From positions 11,391,001-11,455,000 of the forward strand of contig NC_084933.1 in NCBI RefSeq assembly GCF_958298935.1: 64,000 nucleotides of DNA, in the 5' to 3' direction. The DNA comes from Phragmites australis. Its lineage: Eukaryota > Streptophyta > Magnoliopsida > Poales > Poaceae. Below are positions 32,485-45,399 of the stretch, piece after piece (position 1 is the stretch's first letter; the number at the start of each line of letters is the position of its first letter). Made by a program: the position numbers and the translations under genes. The notes below the pieces were generated by a model. The model saw only the letters and a program-made list of their open reading frames with translations, ran no database searches and had not been told where the DNA came from.

Positions 32485-34181
32485 ATGTGTATGATTGAGA
32501 GTATGTCTATGTCTCTGGTCCTGAAACCACTTAAAGTATGCGCACAATAACAAAAGAAGCAAGGAATAGCTTATTTGATAATTTTGATCATCGTTTTTCC
32601 TTATTTTTATCAAACAACAACGCATATCATCAGTAATTTTGGGAATTGAGCATCCATTAAACGGAAAAAACATATAAATCATTCCTCGCTAGATTGACAA
32701 GTATCATTGCTTTTGAACAACATTGATCGTCCATTACAAAAGCACTTGCAAGTTGCAGAATTTACTTCATCACAATGTAAATGTCCAAGACTTCCACAAA
32801 TGATAAAAAAAACTCTGAATTATAGTATGAGATTTTTTGAATTTTTTAAGAACAATTTGTACTTTTCTGGAGTTTAATGTTGTTTTCCAGTTTCGACAAT
32901 TTCGTATATATGAATGATTGTTCATATTCACTTTGTATTGATATTGAGCGAAAAAGATCTGTAACATTACCTTTGCTCAATGTATATTCGGATCTGGCTC
33001 AAATCAACCACAAAATTATCAAAGCACTTTACATCCTCCAAATCAATGTAAGTTCTTACTTGAAGAAACTAGAAGAGAAACTTTTTATCTTTTGTCACTC
33101 AAGGGACCTCTAGAATTTTTTGAGCTCTGGACCGATTTCTGTAGATTTCTAGTTTTAAAAAACTTCTAAAATTAACCAGCTCCCCCAATGCTCGGTCGAT
33201 GCATTTTTAGATATCCAAATAACTAAATGTATTCTAAGCATAGGGTGACTTTATGTCCTTGTTCTATTAGGAGAAATTGACCCTATAGTGTTTTTCTTGA
33301 TAGTTGTTGTAAGTTTATAAGATTAGGGAAAAAAGAACTGAACATAGAAGAAAAGTGTGTCATGACTCAGGTGGCGAAAAGAAGATTAGAGGTCCAAGGA
33401 GTGGGCAAAAGGAGAATTTCTAAAGTAAAAGGGAAGGCTCAATGCCGTAGTTACTACATTTAATTACGGGAAAATGTTCATTTTACTATCATAAGTATTG
33501 CATTTGTCCGAAAAACCCTAAAGAATTTTTTGGACTATTTAGTCCACTGAAGTTCTAAAACCGGATCACTTTATCACTAAGCGTTTCTTTTCAAGCGGTT
33601 TTGCCACTATGGGACCATGTTGTTTGATCGTGGTAGTATTGATTCTTTTTGCACAAATATCAGCTTAGTGGTCCTTTTCCTGTCAAGTACAAGAATGGTA
33701 ACCTTAATATATAGCCAAAGTATTCATGCCTTTTGAGCGACAATCTCATATTGTTTTTAAGCCTCACAAAAAAAAAATCCCGCATTTGAGCCACTATTTG
33801 TTCTCTTGGCTCTCCCAACGCATCCCAAACTTTGACTTCCTTACAGAACAATGATATAAGTTCAGACTACAGGCGGAAGGTTTCTCCAGGTCCACGATTG
33901 TCCACTAAGGTCGATGAATTAGAGCGTGTACATGATATTTTATTTATCTTGCAACCTATTTTCATATTTACACCCTTCCTCCTCTGCTCAAGGTTTTGCT
34001 TATGTGTGCAGTAAAAAAGATTAAATTTAAAAAAACTACAACTTCTTTGTCACATGTAAAAAAACTACACATCTAAGAACAAGTTTCAAAAAAGTACAAA
34101 TTTAAGGTCATCGGTTTAAAAAAAAAAACTATAAGTTTTAGATATCCCGTCACCTCCAACGCCTTGAGAGAGGTGGCCTAC
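32485..34181. other. Intergenic, no gene recognised
   Basis: AT-rich DNA continuing the sequence left of 5195 on the other side of the nested block. Oligo-A tracts with repeated AAAAAACTACA motifs lie at 34020-34135. Short open frames have no family features. Confidence 0.5.
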
Positions 34182-35290
34182 TGTGGCGAACTTGCCCTTT
34201 TTAGATATGTACATGATTTTGATGATCAATGACAACACAATCAATAGAACTAACATATTTGTCAAGTATATGCTTTAGTAGATCTTATGGATGCTATATA
34301 TAAAGAAGCCACCGAAGTCGAACTCAAGAAAGTTTGAATTGTACGATTCAGAGAAAATTACACTCACCGGATAGTCTGGTGCTAAAAAAATGATAACACA
34401 TTGGATGGTCCGGTGTTCAGACAAGTATACACACCAGAGTGTTTTCACATAGAAGAAAAAGTTGAAGAACATACCAAATGGTCCGGTGTTGGGGTGATGT
34501 ACATACTAGAGCATTTTTTAGGAGGTGCATTTCCGTAGCAAATGAGTTGTACACACTGGATGGTCCGATGATAAAGATGAGTGTACACTGGATGCTTCAT
34601 CGAAGCATTTTCCAGAAGGTTCTCAGTGAAGAGGGAGTTGTACACACTGGATGATTCGGTGATCAGAAAATTATACACACCAGACAAATAAATAGTGAGA
34701 TGTGGCTCGATTGGCTCAAGTATACACACCGGATAGTCCAGTGATGAAGTTCAAGGTTACACCGCATCATCCGATGTTCACAATGAGTTTAAGTGCGGGT
34801 CCAATGGCTAGTTTTTTGCTGCTATACACGTCGGATGGTCCGGTGTTTGTATTGCTGTTGACGTCAAATCATCCGGTTTTTATAATCTTTTTGACCGTTT
34901 GAGCAACGACTAGTTTGAGGGTTTAAGGCTATAAATACCTCCACTTGGCCATTTGAGTGTGCTGGAGTCCATGAAAGCTCATAGATATTTGAGAAGACAT
35001 CCAAGCCATTAAAGTGCTAAAAGTGATCAACCAAGGTAATTAAGCATAAGATTAGGGAGTGATTAGTGCTAATAGGCCTAAAGAGAGTTGTTGCTAGGTC
35101 CTGTTGCCTAGAGAGGGGATCAAAGAGTGATCCTACATTACACCAAGTGGTACGTCAGCATCTTGAAGTCTTAGTGACTCATCGGCGCCATGAGCCTTGG
35201 TGACTTATGCTTGTTGTCCCTCTGACTTGGTGTGGAGCGGCGATAAAACTCTTGAACGGGGATACGGAGACCCTTGCTTTTGTGGTTTAA

Positions 35291-36560
35291 GTCACAAGCA
35301 AGCAAGCTCATTGCCCACATATAAAAGAGAAGATGAGAAGGCAAGAGCAAGAGTCAAGCTAAAGCGAATATGATGGTAATAAAGATGAAGAGAGCAATGG
35401 AGAAGATGAGCAAAGCACATCACGTTATGAAGAAATGGATCTCAAGATCGTCAAGCTCATCTCAAGATTGCAGAAGGACATCATGAGGATCAACACCAAG
35501 TTTAATCATCCAATCTCCATGAAAGATTTGGTCAACACAATTGATCATATCAAGAAGCAGAAAAAGATCAAGAACAAGAGGGAGACAGGGGAAGAGACAA
35601 AGCATTCACAAGGATAGGAAGATGAGCGAGTGAAGATGAATATTTAAGCTCAAGTGATGAGAGCTTCATTATCCACTCCTCCAAGAGAAGCTCTTCCTCA
35701 AAGTCGTCATCATACAAGTGTCTTATAGCCAAAGGTATAGAAAGCAATATAAGTGATGATGAATCTAATGAGGATTACCCTCTCAAGAAGAACTTCTTGA
35801 ATTGATCAATAAACAACAAAAGGGCCTTAAAGAAACAAGTTAAAGACCTTAAGAAATATAATGCCCTTAATAACATTCATGCTACCTTTTTTTCTAATTA
35901 TAAACAATTAGTGAACAAATTTGAATTGCTAAACTTGAGGGCATTGAATCTCAATCTAAGGCTCCTTTGAATCAATCTATCTCTCTCTTTAATTTCAATC
36001 CTATTATAGATGCTTCTACTTCTTGTGATAATTTAATTGATCTATCTAGCTCACCCCTTTGCAATAAGACATGTGTTGAGAATGTTATTATAGAATCATT
36101 TAATGATCTCATTACACAAGAAAATGATGAGCTCAAGCAAGAAGTGGAGAAGCTCAAAAAGGACTTAGCAAGATTGAAGGGTAAGAATCATGTCCAACCT
36201 TCTCAAGATAATCATGACAACATGATGAACAAGCTTGCAGAGGGATCCACCGTGACATACTTTAAGTATCATCAAGAAGGCCATAAGTACTTCCAATGCA
36301 AACACGTCAAGAAGGACACCAAGGAGAAGAAGATGATGAATATCTTCAAAAAAGCCTCCAACACATGCACCAAGCCCAACTATAAGATCAAGACCAAGGG
36401 CAACCACTACAAGCTTATGAAGAAGGATAATATTAAAGTGGTTGCACACATGGTTGAGAGAAAGGACTGGAGGTGAAACCAACCTATTTGGGTGCCCAAG
36501 GAAGTCATTACTAACATGAAGGGCCCCAAATTGGTTTGGGTGCCAAAAAAAACTTGAAGT
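35291..36560 (+). pseudogene. Copia-like gag remnant with damaged zinc knuckle
   Basis: Pieces of one gag are spread over two frames. The longest open part is 35967-36476 (169 codons) with a coiled-coil stretch ITQENDELKQEVEKLKKDL. The knuckle-like YFKYHQEGHKYFQC follows, in which the first two Cys positions are Tyr, so the zinc site is lost. Downstream, WVPKEVITN and LVWVPK are the usual gag-to-protease linker motifs of SIRE-type elements, but no protease follows. Stops at 36474 and earlier make it non-functional. Confidence 0.6.
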
Positions 36561-38023
36561 CCATGGGTCAGCTCGAGGGATTTGGAGATTTGACTCACAA
36601 GATGAAGTAAATATTTAAGCAAAGAAGTCAAGTGTGCAAGATTAGGCACGTTGATGAAAATATTGATCATTATATACCCAAAATCCCCCATCAAAAGTAA
36701 AAGAGTTAATGGTAGTTAGATTTTTGTTCATGCTTTTAATTTTGCATCTAGTACATTTGCCTTGTCTAGGATTGCATGTGCATATTTCATTTCTTTGTAA
36801 TGCCTAGTGTAGTTTTTCATATGGTAGATTGCGCGTGTTTCTCTCTATACCATGAACAACCTAGATGGTTTATTAGTTGTTGGTTCTTTTTATGGCACTT
36901 ATTTTCAAGTCTTTTCTTATGTGTCATGAGTCCAATTTATAAGATAAATTCCCCATTATTATCAATGACAAGTACATGTCTCTCACAAGTATTCAACACT
37001 TGCATGCACACATTTAGGGGAAATATATCCTATGGGTTGTAATTTTGAAACTAACATGTGTTGCAAGTGATATCTTTTATAGTTTTATGGAGTAATCTAC
37101 AAGTCACCAGAGGTATGCAATGTTTATTCATCAATTGGTATTATTGTCAATTAATTTGATCTTTTAACCTACCTCCATACATAATATAGCTTAAACTTCC
37201 TATCTCTTCATATTAACTAGTTGTGCATATGTTTCACTATCATCATATGTATACACACATATAGAGAGAGAGTTTAGATTATATTATGTGAGCTTCATGA
37301 GTTGTGATCCATGTGTTTTCATTTCAAATGGTATCCACATAGCTCATTTCAATTGCATTTCTATAGTTGACATGCATATCTAGGATTGGTATCATTTACC
37401 CTACAATTAGTATGATTCCTTTAAATTGGATTTCTACAAGTGGTATTATCTTATTGAATCATGGTTCATGAATATCTCTCCCGTGTGTACTAACGTTTTC
37501 CCTTGAGTTCAACAATGTTTGTAGCCTTTTTGAGATTATTGACAAAGGGGGAGAATGTTGATGACTAAAGTAAGTTAAAGTTGCATGATATAAGATTGTT
37601 GAAGATTATTGACAAAAGGAGAAGCATGACACAAAAAGTTCGTATGGAAGGATTACAAGTGATATCATGGCAAGAAACGCACAAAGCAAAGAGTTCTTGC
37701 ATAGGTCGATCAAAGGAGATAGTGACGATGGAGAAAAGAGGTGAATTGTCTCCATACAGTCACAACAAAAGGGGGACAAAGTGAAGGTAAGAACAATGTA
37801 TAGCAAACATAGGATCTTTTCTTCACAATTGATCCATCTTCAGTTGATACCTTTGATGCACTTTAGTTGGTATCATTAGTTTCATTACAATTGGTATCAT
37901 TGGTTATTCTTGTGCACTTCATAAATTGTCGTCATTCATTATTTGTGTACTTTACATTTGGTATCATTTATGTTTTTTTCACTTGCTTTGGTTGTGTTGT
38001 CATCAATCACCAAAAAATGAGAG

Positions 38024-39585
38024 ATTTTAGCGAACATGGCCCTTTTAGGGCATGCTGATTTTGGTGATCAATGGCAACATAATCAATGTGACTAACATGT
38101 TTGTCAAGTATATGCTTTAGTAGATCCTATGCATACTATACATAAAGAAGCCACTGAAGCTGAACTCAAGAAAGTTTGAATTGGACGAGTTCAGGAAAAA
38201 TACACTCACCGGATGGTTTGGTGCTCAGAAACGATAACACACCGGATGGTTCGGTGCTCAAACAAGTATACACGCCGGAGTGTTTTGACACAGAAGAAAA
38301 AATTGAAGAACACAACGGATAATCCAGTGTTGAGGTGATGTACACACCAGAACATTTTCCAGGAGGTGCATTTTCGTAGAAGAGTAGTTGTACACACTAG
38401 ATGGTCCGGTGATGAAGAGGAGTGTATACCGGAGGCTTCACCGGAGTATTTTTCAGAAGGTTCTCAGTGAAGAGATGAGTTGTACACAAAAGATAATCCG
38501 GTGATCAGAATATTATACACATGGACAAATGAATAGTGAGATGTGGCTCGGTTGGCTCATGTATACACACCAGATAGTTCGGTGATGGAGTTCAAGATTA
38601 TACCGAATCATTCGGTGTTCACAATGAGTTTGATTGCGGGTCCAATGGCTAGTTTTTTTTGCTGTTGTACACGTCAGATGGTCCAGTGTTTGTATTGCTA
38701 TTATAGCCATATCATCTGGTGTCCACAGTCTTTTTGACCATTGGAGCAACGACTAGTTCGCGGGTTTGAGGTTATAAATACCCCTCACTCGGACATTTGA
38801 GTATGCTGGAGTCCATGAAAGCTCATAGACATTTGAGAAGACATCCAAGCCATCAAAGTGCTAAAAGTGATCATCCAAGGCAACTAAGCATAAGATTAGG
38901 GAGTGATTAGTGCTAATAGGCTTAGAGAGAGTTGTTGATAGGTGTTGCTGCCTAGAGAGGGGATCAATGAGTGATCCTATATTGTACCAAGTGGTACACC
39001 GGTACCTTAAAGTCTTGGTGACTCACCGGCACCGTGAGCCTTTGTGGCTCATGCTTGTTATCCCTCCGACTTGGTGTGGAGCGGCGACAAGACTCTTGTA
39101 CGGGGACACGGAGACCCTTGCCTTGGTGGCTTAAGTTCCGAAGTGAAGACGATAGGAAGTGACCAAAAGACAGGCTTTTGGTGAGGCCTTACCTTGGTGG
39201 CTGAACCTACTTGAGGCCTAAGTGGCTCAAGGGTCATGACCAGGTGCCGTTCGGGAGCTATATCCTAGGTGGTTGCTCCAACATGGACTAGGGGTGGCGT
39301 TTATATCATCGATACCATGGAATAAAAATCCATTGTGCTGAGTTTGCTCTCTCTACCATCTTTATATTTCCACATTTACATACTTGCAATCTACCTTTAC
39401 ATGTTTACCTTCCTAGAGTAGTTTGCTAGGATTGACTATAGGTTGCAAACCTCTCTGAACGGTAGAGTAGACAAACTAGATGAACCTAGAGCACATTTAG
39501 ATAGAAATTGATATAGGTTTATCTTATGAAGCATTTGGAGCCGATTAGTTTTATGCGTCCTAATTCACCCCCTCTTAGGACGTCA
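38024..39585 (+). repeat. 3' LTR of the gag-only copia-like element
   Basis: About 1.56 kb. It follows a purine-rich AAAAAATGAGAGA tract. It carries repeated CACCGGATGGTTCGGTG-like palindromes between 38210 and 38610 and a TATA-like GGTTATAAATACCCC at about 38770-38785. Confidence 0.75.
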
Positions 39586-41100
39586 CCGATCCCGAAACCC
39601 ACTTGTTGGCTTAACAAGGATATTACGATATCGTTCCCATTTGCCACCTAGGATGACATGTGGCTTGCTGACATGGTGGACTAATTACATGGGACCATCC
39701 ATTGCAGGCATCAGGTCACCTATCAAGTCACACTACCCTTCGTGTAAACCAGAGCTCCCACACGTGCACCCTGCAACGACATCCTATAGGATAGCTTTTC
39801 CCTTTCCCTTCCTTGATTCTCTATCCTCTTTGTCTTCCCCGGTCCTCCCATCTTTCACATTGGCTTCAGTCCCCTTATTGTTCCTTGACCTACTATCCTC
39901 TCTGTTTTCTCCTTTGCTCCTATCTTTAGAAATGTTAGGATCACCAATGGTCTCAATAACCACAGAACATCCACCAAAACCAATTCTTCAACATCAGTAT
40001 CATCCTCACACCCAGCTAGATCTGCCTTTCATTTTCTCATAGCATTCAGCTCATTCCTCAATACAATGTTCTCAGCCTGAATTTTGTTCTCATCAGAGAA
40101 GCGTTGGCGATAGTTATTAACTCACTTTTGTGCCAAATTCTCTTAATATATTATGGATAAACCTCATTAGCATTTATTATTGTTGCTACCCTTGACAATT
40201 TTTGTACACAGTATCATTTGAGAATGTTTTACAGAATCAACAGAAAAGACGTCGAAATTGGACATATTTAGACCACAATGGAGAAAGGCCAATCATTACC
40301 AACACACTAGCCAGAGACTGGGCCAGCTGGGCCCAATCCATTGCTAAACCACGTGGCACAATCTCCAATGTGAGCCCCCCATGGCCCATCTTAGATAGGG
40401 AAATTCCCCTCGCACATGTCTTCCATGATCTTCCAATATTCCAATGGAATAAAATCGAAATATGGAAATCTTCGGTGGCAATAAATCTTCTCCAAGCTTA
40501 TCCCAAAGGATTTCGCGCATTTGAGACCACGTGATAGCAAAGGAGGACTTTGAGAAGGATGGGAACTAACCTACATGAAGATCGAGCGGGCCCACAACAC
40601 AAGCCTCTATGCTGCATGGCACAACTGCTGTTGCCACCTCTCGGATGCTGTCGACCCTCAAAACTATAAATATGGACCCCTGTACATGTTCCCGCATCCC
40701 ATCTCCACAAGTCGAGAGCCAAACTCGACGAAACTCTACCAAACTTACAGCTTAGTTATCTAGGCTAGTCTAGTCAATCGTGATCAGGCCACGAAGCACT
40801 AATCACATCAAGGTCAAGGGCCAGATCCAGACACTATCAAGGTATGCCTATGATGGTGATTGTATCAGTTATCTTTAATGAATTATCAGTTCCTTTTATC
40901 ATCATGTGTTAGCGTCTTATTTTCTCTCAATTCTTTTTACTACAATCATGCTTAGATCTTCATCTAGTTCGTGGCTAGAAGATCAGCTTGTAGATGTAAT
41001 CATGGAGATTAGATCTATTAAGCCAAACTATCATAATATCATGGTATAAGATTAATGTTACATTAATTTGGAAAAGCTACACCAGATATGATATCCCATG
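39586..41100 (+). other. Unassigned DNA with a possible orphan gene promoter
   Basis: GGGCCCAATCC (site II-like) lies at about 40329-40339, a G-box CCACGTGGC at 40349-40357 and CTATAAATATGG at 40664-40675. A C/A-rich leader follows, with a GT donor-like CAAGGTATGC near 40838-40847. No coding exon follows before the LTR fragment at 41101. A short frame on the minus strand near 40030-40100 reads as coiled coil (IQAENIVLRNELNAM); I do not recognise the protein. Confidence 0.3.
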
Positions 41101-41526
41101 TGCCCTATGACTTGTTTTTTGAAGGATTAAGATGCCCAAGAGGGTGGAGGTGAAATGGTTCTGAAACTTTTTCTAGGTCTAGAAACTAATAGCAATAAAT
41201 TAAACAACCTTAACCTAAATATGCTCTAGTTCACTAATGCACAAAGTTCTGCAACCTTGTTCCAATCCTATTCCAACATGGTAATTTTAAGTATGTAAAT
41301 TGTGGAATGTAAACTTGCAAGAATTGAAATGCTAGAAGTAAATACGGAATGTAAAGAGAGGGACTAGGAGAAGCTCATTTTTTCTTGAGGTATTGGAGAG
41401 TTAGCGCTCTCTACTAATCCTCTTTGGAGCATCCATGCAAGGGTGTAGCTCCCTCTTGATCCCATTCAAGTGACCAAGCGTTGTCTAGTGGTAGTCCTTC
41501 TCCACTTCGGATCATTGGACTCCTAA
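41101..41526 (-). repeat. Fragment of a reversed copia LTR
   Basis: Shares AACCTAAATATGCT and ACTAGTGCAC-like words with the left edge of the reversed solo LTR (5380-5412). It starts in a GGGTGGAGGTGAA block like the GGGGGGTGAATAGG end of such LTRs. It is truncated by the chromovirus LTR at 41527. Confidence 0.45.
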
Positions 41527-44500
41527 TGTAAGACCCTACTTTCTAAGATTTTATAACTGTTTAAAATTTCCCAACTTTAGTGAATAGCTTCACCAGTAGA
41601 ATAGGTTTAAAACCTATTTTCATAAACAATCAATCAATATAGGTTATTATTTTGTGTGCATTGCATGCTGAATTTTGCTAGGAGCTAGATAAATGCATTA
41701 GAGTTCTTTTTCTTTTTCTTTCTCTTTGGTGTTTTGAGTGAAAAAGATTTTGAAAAGGTTTTTACAAAACTATGTAGTAAATTAGTTAAGGATCTTAATA
41801 GTTGGAATTCAAAATCATTAATTTTATCATCTATTCCATCCTTGATCATACTTGATTCTTCTCTAGTTCAATTAAAATCTTATCCAAATCCTTGTTTAAA
41901 GCCAATCTCTCCTCTTTGTCAAATTCTATCCAAATCCAAATTCAAATTCCTTATCTACTCCTATTTTTGTTCAACCTTATTTTTCTTTTCTCTTAAATTT
42001 ACTCCTAACTCAATTCGAATTCAAACCCTATTCAAATTTCTCTGCAAAATTTTCTTTTCTAAAATCCTAGATATGCCTAAAGTGCCTTAGACCCAATACT
42101 ACCCGAGCCCAAGCCCTTGGCCAGCACACAAGTCATCTAGAAGGCCCAACACAAAGGATCCATGAAATCTGTGGATATTTGCGGAGTTCTGGACTGCTTC
42201 ATCTTCCCATGCAGTTTCGGAGTTCAAGTCATCTAGAAGGCTCAACACAAAGGATCCACGAAATATGTGGATATTCGTGGAGTTCTGGATTCCTTCATCT
42301 TCCTATGCAGTTTCGGAGTTCAAGACGACCTCAAATGCACATCTTAACAATACTAAAGTTGTAGTCGAGAGCTTCCATTTGAATCTATGGAAGTCCCCTT
42401 TTGGATAATGGAGCTAGGAGTTATAGCCCTCAAAATCAATGCTACTCAGATAAGTCTCAGTTCAAACAATTTATCTTGTGACATATTTTTGGAAATCAAA
42501 ATGGCGTTTTCAGAAGTTCCAATGAATACCAAAGTTGTAGATCTTTTCGAGTACTACAATTTAGTGTCCAAAAACGTCCAATGTGGAGTCCTAATGGTGG
42601 AGATATTGTCCTCGGAATAAAGAGCTACAAAAAAGAAAATCCTAACCGACTCGAACTTGAGTCCGAATCGTGTTCAGCTTGGACTTCACCTCAACCAGCC
42701 ACCCTTAACCCTATAAATAGGTATTGCACGTCCTCTCATACCCCCTTTACATCCCTCCATGCCCTAGTCTCCACAGCAGCCCTGCCCGTGCACCGCCGTT
42801 TACCGGTGTCACCGCTGTCGCCGCCCGTGATGCGCTATGTTGTTGTATCCACAAGAATTTTCGTTGCTGCATCTGTTCGTAGTCACCACCAAACCTAGTA
42901 GCAGTCGTCGTTGTTTCGCCGCTACCTCGGATGACCTCTTCCAATACCAACCATACCTCTGAATTAGCCTTTCCGCGTGCTACGCTATGCTTCCCTTGTT
43001 TCGTTGAAACACCAATGAAGCCCAACATCGATGTCAGTGGCCACGCGCCCGATCGTCATCTCCAACGAAACCCGAGCTACCGTCACTACGCAGACTCACC
43101 AGCAGTATCCTTAACCCAGAAGCGCAACCTCCAGCTATTTGATCCATCATGGGCGGTTGAGGCTAGACCTCAGCGCAACCTCTAGCCATTTAATCCAAGA
43201 TGATGCTTGCATGACATGCCAAGTCAGCACCACATCATTCTCTTTAGCCTAGTCAATAAAGTCTAGTCAGCCATATACCTCTTGAATCTTGTACAATGAT
43301 GTTGTCAAGTCTGACATAATGATTGTGCAATAAACATTTTCCTATAGGAAGATAACTCTGGTAAACCAGCCTTTCTTTTTCAGCCTAATTCATCTTCCAA
43401 AAGCCGTTATCTTTCATCCTAACTCCGACTTAGGCGATTCTTAAATCTAAATTTCTTCTCTAAAATCATACTCATCCAACTATAGTGTTTTAAAAGTGTT
43501 TTGATTTTTTTTTGGTATGCTATTCTTAGTGTTTTCCTTTGTGTTGTTTGTCGGTAGTTTTTGCGATTAGTCAATATTCCAGAGGAGCTAGAAGGACTTC
43601 AAGACCAGGACTTTTCTGAAGACCCAACTGAGTCAAGTGAAGGCAAGTTGTGTTCTTGAACATACTTATCCCAGTTTTTAAATGTTTTGTTTTATAAATA
43701 TGCATGCTAATAATTTATTGGGAATCCCAAGAGTTAGGCTTTACCCTAGTTTTCCTTTATCATCCTTGTCGCCATAGTATGGTTTTGGGTTATGGAAGGG
43801 TAGATGATGCTTAGCCTTGCTTTGGGATGGAAATCATGATTAATGCTCTACGAACTTAATAATGGTCCTGTACAACAATGATAAAATATGATGGAATAAC
43901 TTTTGTAGCAACATGGTATATGGATTTGAGTATGTGGTATGATGGAATGTATGGTTTGGAAAGTGGTAGTCTTTCTCAAATCTATGGTCCGGTTTGTGGG
44001 GTGACCTTTCTGTGTTTACAATACAACCACAAGCATGGTATGGGTCAAGGCTAGCTAATTAATTTGTTACTCTCAGCATAGTGTAGACCAGGCAGAAGAG
44101 CAGTGAATGGATGATGTCTTGGGATCCGAAAGGTGTAAGAGGGTGCTTCCGTTGTTGAGGTGAATCACGCGGCTGTGAAACCTTAGCGAGTAGACATGTG
44201 CTGAGAGGAGTATTGTAAAGGCTTTATAGTGATCTCCTGGCCACACACCTTGGATGTATGCAAGTGTCTAGCTAACACGGGCAAAATGGAGACTTAGTCA
44301 CCTGCTTGCAGGTGATGAAATCACGACTTGTTGGTATGTACAACCTCTGCAGAGTTAAAACTGAATATTCAGCCATACTCACTGTCGCGAGTGGCACAGA
44401 AAACCTATCATGATTATAGCTTGATGGTTTGATCAGTGAGATCAACTGTGGTGGTGGGGACCATAGCTGAGGTGTGGGTCAGTCACGATGGTGGAAATCG

Positions 44501-45161
44501 TGGTTGAGGTGGTTAGTAGTTCAACTTTGGTGGTGGGAGCCATGGTTGAGGTACTGGGTGTTCAACCTTGGTGGTTAGAAACTTGGTTGAGGTGGTCAGT
44601 TGGTTAAGTCAAGATGAGTGGAATCTTGAGGTGGTTGGTTGTTTACAGTCATATACTTAATTACTACTGCTTTTCAAAGGTTTTTACTTAAATGTTGTTT
44701 TATGCAAAAGAGTCAAACTAGCCTTACCTTGTCAAAGCCTTCATATGCATAATATTTCTTTTACAACTTGCTAAGTACGACATGTGCTCACACTTGTTAT
44801 AACCAAACACTCAGTTGGAAAACAATTTGAAGACCTCGAGAAAGATGCATTCTAGTGAGGTGTTCTCCGTCGATTGCCTATGGAGTTATCGGTGAACATG
44901 TTGAAGACTATCAGGATAAGGTTGTGACGTTCTATGCGCGTATCTCCCGGTTGGTTGCCTGCGGTGTTGTTGGGCACCAGTGCTTCTATTCCGCTGCAGA
45001 TATCTACATAGAAGACAATATATGTCAATTGCTGTAAGAGTTTGACGTTTATTTCTTTAAATATTGCATTTGTTACTTCACCTGTGACGTCCTTATTGTG
45101 TTAAATGTCATGAGCACACATAAGCCGCATCTATTTTTATCCGTTAAAACCGGGTGTGACA
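41527..45161 (+). repeat. 5' LTR of the chromovirus, with internal tandem repeats
   Basis: Starts TGTAAGACCCTACTTTC and ends AAAACCGGGTGTGACA. It holds a 96-bp direct duplication (42131-42226 and 42227-42322, beginning AGTCATCTAGAAGGC). A run of about four 40-bp units (near 44442, 44482, 44520, 44561) is built on GGTGGTGGGA.CC.TGGTTGAGGT. A TATA-like CCTATAAATAGG lies at about 42710-42721, with a GC-rich leader after it. Confidence 0.7.
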
Positions 45162-45399
45162 AAGGTGTTATCAGAGCCATACTGACCGTAGGATGCAAGC
45201 CTAGATAGATTGGTCGTGCCATAAGGTCATATTTTAAAAAGCCTATTTTGAAAAAAAAACCCCATCCCATGCTTTTCTGACCTCTCAGTTTCTCTCTACT
45301 TACCTACTCCAATCTATTGAGCAAAATGAATTTCCAACACTCCCCCTTTCAAAACTTTTGAAATGAATTTCCAACAGCCGCTTGAGAAGCCAGTTTCAA

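Larger units (their letters stand above)
34182..39585 (+). mobile_element. Copia-like element with gag only (pol missing)
   Basis: The direct repeats at 34182-35290 and 38024-39585 match through GCGAAC..GGCCC/TTGCCC, GTCAAGTATATGCTTTAGTAG, the CACCGGATGGTCCGGTG-type palindromes and ACGGAGACCCTTGC. The 3' LTR ends CCTCTTAGGACGTCA. The left LTR stops at about 35290 and runs directly into gag-like sequence, so the last ~450 bp of the LTR, the PBS and the gag start were deleted. Between gag and the 3' LTR there is no protease, integrase or RT. I found no matching target duplication. The gag style resembles the copia element at 10505-22418. Confidence 0.75.

Noticed and set aside
34177..39590. A target-site duplication for the gag-only copia-like element
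   Set aside because: CCTAC on the left and CCGAT on the right do not match.
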